NCBI GenBank assembly: GCA_011523195.1
Contig: WTHH01000363.1
Coordinates: 1-5,078 of the forward strand
Length of the DNA: 5,078 nt
Origin: Verrucomicrobiales bacterium
GTDB taxonomy: Bacteria > Verrucomicrobiota > Verrucomicrobiia > Limisphaerales > UBA1096
Reading direction: 5' to 3'
Part shown: in pieces, positions 1 to 5,078 of the stretch
How the letters are laid out: each line of letters opens with the position of its first letter
How positions within the stretch are numbered: the stretch's first letter is position 1
Made by a program: the position numbers and the translations under genes
Notes under the pieces: generated by a model
The model's input: the letters and a program-made list of their open reading frames with translations, nothing else
Database searches by the model: none
Told to the model about the DNA's origin: nothing

Positions 1-1268
1 GCGCTGGAGGCATTGGCCTTGGCGAGGCTGTCGTGCTCGTGCCAATGCCGGAACACGCCTTTGCCAGCCAATAGCCGGCGCATCATCGGGTTGACGGCCG
101 AAGAATGTTGATGCGCCCGAAAAACGCCTCGCACCTTGGCCTTAGCACCAGCGGAGGCGTCCAGCACGATCCTGGTGCCTGTCTTACCGTAAACAAAACC
201 TCTGCCCGGTTTATAGCCGACGCCCGGTTCCTCGGCGAACACTGTGAAGTCGTTCCACATAAACCCGTTAATAACTGGCTGCATAGGGGAAGTCGGCATG
301 TAGTTGCGTATGTTCTGCATGAGGAACGGTTTTTTCGTGGGATCAGCCACCCTCATCAGGCCGGGATGCTTTTTCAGAAAATCACCGCCCCTCATCTCCC
401 CTAATAACTGAAACGCAATGGGCGACCTGGACTCGAGCAGGTTCCCGGGCAGATACCCAGGCTCCATGCCTCCATGGTTGCATTGGATGTAATCCGATCC
501 GCTGCCGGCGTAGATGACAACCGGAAAAAAATCGTACAACCGCGCTATCTGCCCCGGGCTGAACTGCGTGTCGTACTTCTTTTGGCACTCGGCGAGAAAT
601 CCATACGAGGCAATCATCTGGATGTCCTCGTGGTTCCCTCTAGCCATGAAAACCTTCTCCGGGTTGGCCAACTTGAGGCGTAGCATTGTGTAAAGCACCT
701 CAATGCCGTAGTTGCCCCGGTCAGTGTAGTCGCCGAGAAATACCATGTACGTGTTCGGCTTGGCCAAGCGGAAGCCGTCCATCTTTCCGGACTGATTGAG
801 CGAGTCGAGCATCGCCACAAAAGAGTGGATGTCGCCGTGAAAATCTCCGTGAAAAATCACCTCGCTGCCGTTTGGCACAGAGAGCTTTTGCGCGAACGGC
901 TGGAATGGAATTGGCGGTCGCAGAAAATAGGCCCGCTGTGCGTTGAAAAACTCGGTGTCCTTCGGTTTGCCACCCACCCAGTTTTCGGCCTTGTTCATCG
1001 TCCCCGTGGTGAACAGGTTGAACACAGCCAGCAGCGCTTCGGCGACGGGGTCAAACTTGGGCAGCGCGGTCTGCAGCTTGGCCGGTGGCGCTTGGCCAAG
1101 AAGCGCCCGGTTGGACGGCAGCTTTTCGCAGGCCGCTTTCCACAAATCGAAGGTGGGATACTCCTTAGAGCGGTACTGCCCAGAAACATCCGAAGCAACG
1201 GAAAACACCAACGCCAACAACAGCGCCTGGCCAATCGATCTCAGTGAGGAATGCCTACTTGGTAACAT
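1..1268 (-). CDS. Exported PPP-family (PP1-like) metallophosphoesterase, C-terminus cut by window edge
   Basis: Predicted secreted or periplasmic phosphoesterase of the serine/threonine phosphoprotein phosphatase (PPP) superfamily, which uses a two-metal centre. The frame is open from ATG 1268 to the left edge (at least 422 residues; C-terminus missing). The N-terminus looks like a signal peptide: basic residues 5-10, a hydrophobic stretch about 13-24, and likely cleavage after SVA near residue 25. Residues about 30-135 are an unrecognised N-terminal region. The catalytic signatures then come in order: GDFHG 141-145, GDYTDRG 179-185, RGNHE 210-214, HGG 265-267 and RAHQ 384-387. These match the metal and phosphate ligands of PP1, and the spacing from GDYTDRG to GNHE equals that of PP1 as I recall it. 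YGF..EC..KY (222-232) also resembles PP1. The SAPNY-like C-terminal motif, if present, lies outside the window. An in-frame stop sits 39 bases upstream of the ATG, and no good Shine-Dalgarno is visible. The fold is clear, but the substrate (phosphoprotein or small phosphoester) is unknown. Confidence 0.87.
   Translation of the reverse strand, partial: MLPSRHSSLRSIGQALLLALVFSVASDVSGQYRSKEYPTFDLWKAACEKLPSNRALLGQAPPAKLQTALPKFDPVAEALLAVFNLFTTGTMNKAENWVGGKPKDTEFFNAQRAYFLRPPIPFQPFAQKLSVPNGSEVIFHGDFHGDIHSFVAMLDSLNQSGKMDGFRLAKPNTYMVFLGDYTDRGNYGIEVLYTMLRLKLANPEKVFMARGNHEDIQMIASYGFLAECQKKYDTQFSPGQIARLYDFFPVVIYAGSGSDYIQCNHGGMEPGYLPGNLLESRSPIAFQLLGEMRGGDFLKKHPGLMRVADPTKKPFLMQNIRNYMPTSPMQPVINGFMWNDFTVFAEEPGVGYKPGRGFVYGKTGTRIVLDASAGAKAKVRGVFRAHQHSSAVNPMMRRLLAGKGVFRHWHEHDSLAKANASS
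664..671. repeat. TTGGCCAA octamer (iterated palindrome copy)
   Basis: An octamer copy of the repeated palindrome inside the phosphatase gene, read on the minus strand as Leu-Ala-Asn (ttg gcc aac). The flanks do not extend it to the 10-mer. Confidence 0.5.
758..769. repeat. 12-bp palindrome GCTTGGCCAAGC (iterated palindrome copy)
   Basis: A perfect 12-bp palindrome containing CTTGGCCAAG within the phosphatase gene, read on the minus strand as Leu-Ala-Lys. It is one of five full 10-mer copies in the window. Confidence 0.6.
1091..1100. repeat. CTTGGCCAAG palindrome (iterated palindrome copy)
   Basis: A full 10-mer in the N-terminal part of the phosphatase gene, read on the minus strand as Leu-Gly-Gln (ctt ggc caa). 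This is a different reading frame from the Leu-Ala-Lys copies. On the plus strand its left flank (1088-1090, GCG) matches the longer GCGCTTGGCCAAGCGC consensus. Confidence 0.6.
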
Positions 1269-1381
1269 CTTCCGGTCGGTTACAAAGAGAGTGAGCCCAT
1301 CGAGTCACCTGTTCAAGGCAAAAGGAAAAGCGTTTGCGAAGGCCTGTCGCCCTGTTAATTTGGCCCCACCCAAGATTCGAG
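1269..1381. promoter_or_regulatory. Divergent intergenic region, presumed promoters for both exported-protein genes
   Basis: This 113-bp gap separates the divergent starts of the phosphatase (minus) and beta-propeller (plus) genes, so both promoters should lie here or just inside the genes. On the plus strand a weak pair is visible: TTGCGA at 1334-1339 and TAATTT at 1356-1361, 16 bp apart, which would give a leader of only about 14 bases. An A-rich stretch lies at 1315-1330. I see no convincing operator or hairpin and no clear minus-strand promoter. Assignment as promoter region rests on gene orientation. Confidence 0.4.
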
Positions 1382-2647
1382 ATGATCACTGTATTCATTA
1401 AAAAACAACGGATCGGCTGGCTCACTGCCGCTGCCCTGACCCTGAGTATCGCCACCGCCCAGGCTGGTGACTGGCCGAAATGGCGCGGTCCAAGCGCCGA
1501 TGCCTACGTGGCCAAGGGTGATTCCCTGCCCTCCTCGCTGGGCGACACGCCGGATGTGGTTTGGAAAACCAAGACCGGCCCCGGCCACTCCGCCGTGGTC
1601 ATTCAGGGCAATTTGCTCGCCATCTCAGAGGAACAGGGCGACACAGAGGTACTGCGTATGCTGGACAAGCGCACCGGTAAGGAATTGTGGAAAACCGCCT
1701 ACGGGCAGACCTATCCTGACGATGGGTTTGGCGCCGGGCCACGCTGCGCCCCGCTGTTCGACGACGATCTCATTTACGCCCAGACCTGCCGGGGTGAGTT
1801 GAGCTGCCTCCGCGTCAAGGACGGCTCCAAGGTCTGGGGCACGGACTACCAGAAAAACTTCAAAGTCAAATGGATCGTCAACAAGGCACAAAACGAGGGA
1901 GCCGCCTCCCGCCGCGGCTACAGCGGAACTCCGATCGTCGACGGTGATCAGCTCATCTGCCAGGTCGGCAGCGCGTTCGGAGCCGGCGTGGTGTGCTTCG
2001 AAAAACGAACTGGGAAAGTTATTTGGAAATCCCAAAACGACCTTGCCAGCTACGCCAGCCCGATCCTCACAAAGCTCGGCGGCAGGAAACAGTTCGTCAC
2101 ACTTGCCACCGAACGCCTGCTCGGCATCGACCCGACGAACGGCAAACTACTCTGGAGCGAATCCGTTCCCACCCGGGCCTTCCGCAACGTGGTCACCCCA
2201 GTCGCCGTGGGCAACAGCGTCGTCGCCGCATCGCACTCCGAGGGAATGATCGCCATGGCGGGCAAAGGCTCCGCCGGCAACGCCGTCCGCAAATGGAAGG
2301 ACGCCAAGCTGAAGATAAACCTGGCCACACCGGTCGTCGTGGGTGGCAACCTGTATGGCTTCGCGGAGAAGGATCGTTTCATCAGCGTCAACGCCGACAC
2401 CGGAAAACTCAACTGGGAGGAACGCGGCTTCGGCAGTTTTTATGCCTCGACGCTGACCGACGGCAAACGGCTGCTTGTCCTCGGCCAACTCGGCGAACTG
2501 GTGTTACTCAATCCCAACCAGGATGAATACGAAGAGCTTGACCGGATGCAGGTCTGCGGCAAGTCATGGAGTTTTCCCGCCTACTCGGACGGCCAACTGT
2601 TCGTGCGCGACCAGAAGAACCTTCAATGCATCCGCTTGGTCAAGTAA
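1382..2647 (+). CDS. Exported PQQ-like beta-propeller repeat protein
   Basis: A 421-residue exported protein of the PQQ-binding-like beta-propeller family (PQQ_2/BamB-like fold). ATG 1382 is chosen because it gives a textbook signal peptide: KKQR at 7-10, hydrophobic 11-24, cleavage after AQA at residue 28. A TTG 48 bases upstream would put a long extra segment ahead of it. The mature protein begins GDWPKWRGP, an opening typical of many planctomycete and verrucomicrobial members. Blade repeats ending in a D-x-x-T/N-G-K-x-x-W pattern appear near 94-103, 144-152, 206-216, 248-258 and 335-345, with degenerate copies near 292-305 and 375-388, consistent with seven or so blades. No CxxCH haem motif or catalytic dehydrogenase signature is seen, so it is more likely a binding or scaffold protein than a quinoprotein enzyme. 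It has seven cysteines in the mature part. It is divergent from the phosphatase and convergent with holA. Its specific role is unknown. Confidence 0.88.
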   Translation: MITVFIKKQRIGWLTAAALTLSIATAQAGDWPKWRGPSADAYVAKGDSLPSSLGDTPDVVWKTKTGPGHSAVVIQGNLLAISEEQGDTEVLRMLDKRTGKELWKTAYGQTYPDDGFGAGPRCAPLFDDDLIYAQTCRGELSCLRVKDGSKVWGTDYQKNFKVKWIVNKAQNEGAASRRGYSGTPIVDGDQLICQVGSAFGAGVVCFEKRTGKVIWKSQNDLASYASPILTKLGGRKQFVTLATERLLGIDPTNGKLLWSESVPTRAFRNVVTPVAVGNSVVAASHSEGMIAMAGKGSAGNAVRKWKDAKLKINLATPVVVGGNLYGFAEKDRFISVNADTGKLNWEERGFGSFYASTLTDGKRLLVLGQLGELVLLNPNQDEYEELDRMQVCGKSWSFPAYSDGQLFVRDQKNLQCIRLVK

Positions 2648-2650
2648 CCA

Positions 2651-2668
2651 AGTGCTTGGCCAAGCGCT
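2651..2668. repeat. Near-perfect 18-bp palindrome between convergent genes
   Basis: The sequence agtgcttggccaagcgct is a palindrome with one mismatched pair (T2653/G2666, a U-G wobble in RNA); its central 12 bp (2654-2665) are perfect. It fills most of the 24-bp gap between the stop codons of the beta-propeller gene and holA. It could fold as a short hairpin in either transcript, but no T-tract follows on either side, so an intrinsic terminator is not well supported. It also matches the window-wide CTTGGCCAAG repeat, differing from GCGCTTGGCCAAGCGC at one position over 2652-2667. Confidence 0.6.
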
Positions 2669-2671
2669 GTT

Positions 2672-3793
2672 CTACGCCGCCTTGCTGACGATCTGGACCA
2701 ACGCCTGCTGAAGGATCAGCGTGTCGTCCGTGCTGGAGGAGACTAACTGGCGATTGCAACGGAGCAGCACGTCCATCGCCTGAACCAATTCCGCCGAGGA
2801 ATATTTTCGCGCGTGGCCAAGCGCATTGAAAAGCATGTAGGGATGCATAGACTTGGGATTGAACTTTCGATCCTCCGGCACGCGATCCTCCGGAATGGCT
2901 TCGAGCTGGGATTTGAATTGCTGATATCCCCCCTTGGGATTAATCCATTTCAAACGCACCATCTCACGCAGGAAGAGCATCACCCGGACTTTTGAAATTA
3001 GGCCATACAGCAGCGCTATGGGCGATTTTTTTGTGTCGAGCTTGACCTCCCACAGCTCCTCGTCAAGCACGCGGAGCAGCTTTGGCAAATTGCGCTCACC
3101 CAGTGCGTCGCCCAGCGCAAACGCCGCTGCCTGCTTGGTTCGCGTGGCGATCTCGTGTACGTCCTGCCTCGTTACTTCCTCGCGTTCACCAATGTAGGCG
3201 GCTAGCTTGTCCGACTCCGTGTGCAACTGCTGGAGGTTCGCACCGGCCAGCAGTATCAATTCGTCCGCCACATGCGGCGAAATCTTTTTGCCCAACTCAT
3301 CCAATCGCTGGCGCACGACCATCGCCGCCCGGCCGCCGCGCTCCTTTTCGCTGACGGTCTTATCCTCCAAGGCCGCGAATTTCTTGACCGTCTTTAAAAA
3401 GCTCTTCCGTTTGTCGACCTTCCCCGCGCTGATCAACAACTGGACACCCTGCCAGTCGAATGACTCCCAGCTCTTGGCCAACTCAGTCAGTCGATCCGTC
3501 ACCGCCGCACTCGACGCCGTGCGGTCGTCTCCGAGAAAATTCGCACCCCGCAGCCACACCACCTTGTTACCGCCAAAAAACGGCAGCGTCTGCAGTGCTT
3601 CGTTTAGCTTGGCCAACGCCTGCAGTGCCTCGTCTGCATTGCGAACCGTGCCGTCCACCACCTCATGATCCATACCCCCTGCGGCCGCACACCAGCCCTC
3701 GTATATCTGCTTGGCCCTGTCGCGAACGAGAAAATCCTCATCACCAAAAACAAGGCAGAGAGGTTCAGCGGGAAGTTGTGGTTCGAAAGGCAT
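2672..3793 (-). CDS. holA: DNA polymerase III subunit delta
   Basis: Delta is the clamp-loader subunit that opens the beta sliding clamp for loading onto primed DNA. At 373 residues it is slightly longer than E. coli HolA (343). Family-typical segments are visible in order: LVFGDEDFLVRD 14-25 near the N-terminus, LPFFGGNKVVWLRGA 70-84, the DKRKSFLKTVKKFA helix 127-140, GANLQQLHTESDKLAAYIG 184-202 (the AAA+ lid/sensor region), then the C-terminal collar domain with AFALGDALGERN 224-235 and LLYGLISKVRVML 261-273. As expected for delta, no Walker A motif is present. It is the last gene of the tcdA, DUF151, holA run, starting 18 bp after the DUF151 stop, so it is probably cotranscribed. No strong Shine-Dalgarno precedes ATG 3793. 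The gene is intact and converges on the beta-propeller gene with a 24-bp gap. Confidence 0.9.
   Translation of the reverse strand: MPFEPQLPAEPLCLVFGDEDFLVRDRAKQIYEGWCAAAGGMDHEVVDGTVRNADEALQALAKLNEALQTLPFFGGNKVVWLRGANFLGDDRTASSAAVTDRLTELAKSWESFDWQGVQLLISAGKVDKRKSFLKTVKKFAALEDKTVSEKERGGRAAMVVRQRLDELGKKISPHVADELILLAGANLQQLHTESDKLAAYIGEREEVTRQDVHEIATRTKQAAAFALGDALGERNLPKLLRVLDEELWEVKLDTKKSPIALLYGLISKVRVMLFLREMVRLKWINPKGGYQQFKSQLEAIPEDRVPEDRKFNPKSMHPYMLFNALGHARKYSSAELVQAMDVLLRCNRQLVSSSTDDTLILQQALVQIVSKAA
2809..2824. repeat. Degenerate 16-bp copy of the iterated palindrome
   Basis: gcgcgtggccaagcgc differs from GCGCTTGGCCAAGCGC at one base. It lies inside holA, in the region coding for the collar domain. 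The extended match including both GCGC flanks suggests the longer consensus is meaningful. Confidence 0.4.
3474..3481. repeat. TTGGCCAA octamer (iterated palindrome copy)
   Basis: An octamer copy inside holA, read on the minus strand as Leu-Ala-Lys in the sequence ELAKS. On the plus strand it is CTTGGCCAAC, one base short of the full 10-mer. Confidence 0.45.
3609..3616. repeat. TTGGCCAA octamer (iterated palindrome copy)
   Basis: A second octamer copy inside holA, read on the minus strand as Leu-Ala-Lys in ALAKL. On the plus strand it is GCTTGGCCAACG, so only one arm extends beyond the octamer. Confidence 0.45.
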
Positions 3794-3811
3794 CCGGCGA
3801 CACAGTTGAAT

Positions 3812-4267
3812 CTATTCCTCGTCCTGCTCGCCGGAATCCTGAATGCGCGACAGCACTTCACTCATGTCCTCCACATCGGCAAACAGGTTGGCCGCCACGT
3901 AGATCGGCGACTTGTGCTGCGCGGCCATCGCGAGGCAGTCGCTGGGCCGGGCGTCGACCTCGACAATTTTCCTGCCCAGTTCGTTGTCCTGCTCAAGGAT
4001 CAGGCGGGCGTAGTAGGTGGAATTCTTCAGCTCCGTGATCACCACTCGGAGCAATTGGATTCCGAAGCCATCAAACACATGCCCAAAGAGATCGTGCGTC
4101 AGCGGCCGCTCCTTTGGGGTGCCGTTGAGGAACATCCCGATGACCGCCCCCATGTTGTGCTCCACCTGAATGACGAAGACCTTTTCCTCGTTACCGATAA
4201 ACACAGCGCAGCCACTGTTGGCGGGAAGAATCCCGCGCACTTCAACGGCAACCACGTCATTACTCAT
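3812..4267 (-). CDS. Bifunctional nuclease (BFN/DUF151) domain protein
   Basis: A single-domain cytoplasmic protein of 151 residues, normal for bacterial members of the BFN/DUF151 family. The diagnostic segments are RPLTHDLF at 54-61, followed by a strand-rich region, and VDARPSDCLAMAAQHKSPIYV at 104-124. The C-terminal tail (about 130-151) is acidic and ends in DEE. The name comes from plant relatives reported to have DNase and RNase activity; the biochemical role in bacteria is unsettled, so nuclease activity should not be assumed. It lies between tcdA (49 bp upstream) and holA (18 bp downstream) on the same strand, which fits an operon. ATG 4267 gives a complete domain; only a weak GTGAG precedes it as a possible ribosome-binding site. 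No signal peptide or membrane segment is seen. Confidence 0.85.
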   Translation of the reverse strand: MSNDVVAVEVRGILPANSGCAVFIGNEEKVFVIQVEHNMGAVIGMFLNGTPKERPLTHDLFGHVFDGFGIQLLRVVITELKNSTYYARLILEQDNELGRKIVEVDARPSDCLAMAAQHKSPIYVAANLFADVEDMSEVLSRIQDSGEQDEE

Positions 4268-4316
4268 CAGCGCTCACGGTAACATCGCCCACCCTGAACT
4301 CAACCCATAAAGCCGG

Positions 4317-5078
4317 TCAGTTTACGGCCGCCAATCGCCGCACCACCTCGCCGGCAGCCGCAAAACCGAACGCCCCAGTCACATGCGTCGCCGCACCAAA
4401 TCCCCACTCGCAGTTCAATTTCATCGAACCCGCCTGCTCCCCCGCCTCCGATCGGCTGGCACAGACCGTGCCGTCAGCTTTTGGAAAAACCGGCGGCTCG
4501 GGGGAAAATACGCACGGGATACCCATCTTTTTTCCGGCCCGGGGAAATCCGTGTTCCTTCCGCAACGCCGCCCTCACCTTGGACAGCATCGGATCCTGCA
4601 CCGACTTGGCCAAGTCGGTCACCTGCACACGCGTCCCGTCCAGTCGCCCGCCCGCCGCGCCGCTGGTAATAACCGGAATGCCCCGACGGCAACATTCCGC
4701 GATCAGCAGCACTTTGTTGCGGACATTGTCGATGGCATCCACCACAAACTCAAAGCCACCCGACAAAATCGACTCACAGGTCTTCTCGTTAAAAAACTCC
4801 GTCAGGGCGTCCACCCTGCAACCGGGGAAAATCAGCTTCACGCGCTTGGCCATTTCCTCAACCTTGAAGTTGCCAAACCCACCATCCAGCGCCGGCAACT
4901 GCCTGTTCACGTTGGTGATGCAAACCTCGTCCAAGTCCACGAGCGTCAGCGCACCTACACCCGAGCGAGCAAGAGCCTCCACCACCCAAGACCCCACGCC
5001 ACCCACGCCGACGACACACACCCGCGCTTGGCCAAGCGCAGCCAATCCCGCCGAGCCATAAAGCCGCCCTACCCCGCC
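4317..5078 (-). CDS. tcdA: tRNA threonylcarbamoyladenosine dehydratase, 5' end cut by window edge
   Basis: TcdA (formerly CsdL/YgdL) is an E1-like ThiF/MoeB-family enzyme that uses ATP to cyclise t6A at position 37 of ANN-decoding tRNAs to ct6A. The 253 visible residues include GGVGRLYG at the edge, matching the E. coli TcdA N-terminus (GGTARLYG). About 13 residues and the true start therefore lie beyond base 5078, and the in-frame TTG at 5045 is not the start. Visible numbering: glycine-rich nucleotide loop GVGGVGS 24-30, acidic VDLDEVCITNVNRQ 47-60 with the NRQ typical of E1-like enzymes, DAIDNVRNK 114-122, VTDLAKSVQDP 153-163, PCVFSPEPP 188-196, DGTVCA 202-207 and C223 followed by GFGAAT 226-231. 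These segments distinguish TcdA from ThiF and MoeB. The gene probably heads, or belongs to, an operon with the DUF151 gene and holA. Confidence 0.92.
   Translation of the reverse strand, partial: GGVGRLYGSAGLAALGQARVCVVGVGGVGSWVVEALARSGVGALTLVDLDEVCITNVNRQLPALDGGFGNFKVEEMAKRVKLIFPGCRVDALTEFFNEKTCESILSGGFEFVVDAIDNVRNKVLLIAECCRRGIPVITSGAAGGRLDGTRVQVTDLAKSVQDPMLSKVRAALRKEHGFPRAGKKMGIPCVFSPEPPVFPKADGTVCASRSEAGEQAGSMKLNCEWGFGAATHVTGAFGFAAAGEVVRRLAAVN
4600..4619. repeat. Perfect 20-bp palindrome inside tcdA
   Basis: accgacttggccaagtcggt equals its own reverse complement over all 20 bases, centred on the CTTGGCCAAG core. It codes for the TDLAKS part of the conserved VTDLAK segment of TcdA, so protein constraint explains part of the sequence but not the exact synonymous codons (TTG, GCC, AAG, TCG). 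Confidence 0.65.
5024..5039. repeat. Perfect 16-bp palindrome GCGCTTGGCCAAGCGC
   Basis: The most complete copy of the inferred consensus, with both GCGC arms. It lies near the 5' end of tcdA, just ahead of the nucleotide-binding loop, and is read on the minus strand as Ala-Leu-Gly-Gln-Ala. Confidence 0.65.

Noticed and set aside
1334..1381. Upstream TTG start extending the beta-propeller protein by 16 residues
   Set aside because: The extension would bury an excellent signal peptide that begins at ATG 1382; the upstream bases look like intergenic leader.
825..1401. Overlapping plus-strand open frames of 140 and 152 codons
   Set aside because: They are antisense to the phosphatase N-terminal half, whose frame is supported by signal peptide and catalytic motifs.
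1382..2647. Quinoprotein alcohol dehydrogenase
   Set aside because: The protein is shorter than these enzymes (about 570-600 residues) and lacks their catalytic motifs and any CxxCH haem site.
2651..2668. Classical intrinsic terminator at the convergent gap
   Set aside because: No T-tract on either side and the palindrome has no separate loop; it is listed as a repeat instead.
3665..4282. Long plus-strand open frame of 205 codons opposite the DUF151 gene
   Set aside because: It is antisense to a clearly recognisable DUF151 protein and the end of holA, shows no family features, and long shadow frames are expected in GC-rich coding DNA.
5043..5045. TTG as the start of tcdA
   Set aside because: The frame stays open to the window edge and the extra residues GGVGRLYG match the conserved TcdA N-terminus, so the gene is simply cut by the edge.
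4468..5061. Plus-strand open frame of 197 codons opposite tcdA
   Set aside because: Low-complexity Ser/Pro/Arg-rich translation antisense to a well-supported tcdA.

Overview
The window looks like ordinary chromosome from a free-living Gram-negative bacterium with GC-rich, densely packed genes. Two exported proteins point to the Planctomycetes-Verrucomicrobia-Chlamydiae group: a PQQ-type beta-propeller protein with the mature N-terminus DWPKWRGP, and a eukaryote-like PPP phosphatase. Verrucomicrobiota is my best guess. This is inference from protein flavour; no rRNA or other marker is present.

Layout. Bases 1-1268 (minus strand) hold an exported PPP-family (PP1-like) phosphoesterase whose C-terminus runs off the left edge. 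A 113-bp divergent gap follows. The plus strand then carries an exported seven-bladed PQQ-like beta-propeller protein (1382-2647). A 24-bp convergent gap, almost filled by a palindrome, separates it from three minus-strand genes. Read in transcription order these are tcdA (tRNA t6A dehydratase, 5' end beyond the right edge), a DUF151/BFN-domain protein, and holA (DNA polymerase III delta). Gaps of 49 and 18 bp suggest these three are one housekeeping operon: tRNA modification, a small protein of uncertain role, and the clamp-loader subunit. The two exported proteins have no evident link to it, but may share a divergent promoter region with each other.

The most unusual signal is not a gene. 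A perfect palindrome with core CTTGGCCAAG, at best GCGCTTGGCCAAGCGC, is scattered through the window. The 10-mer occurs five times and the inner octamer TTGGCCAA eight times; random sequence would give about 0.005 and 0.08. Copies lie in coding sequence in two different reading frames and in one intergenic gap. This suggests a DNA-level highly iterated palindrome comparable to cyanobacterial HIP1, not a protein motif. No RNA gene, insertion sequence, CRISPR array or convincing intrinsic terminator was seen.
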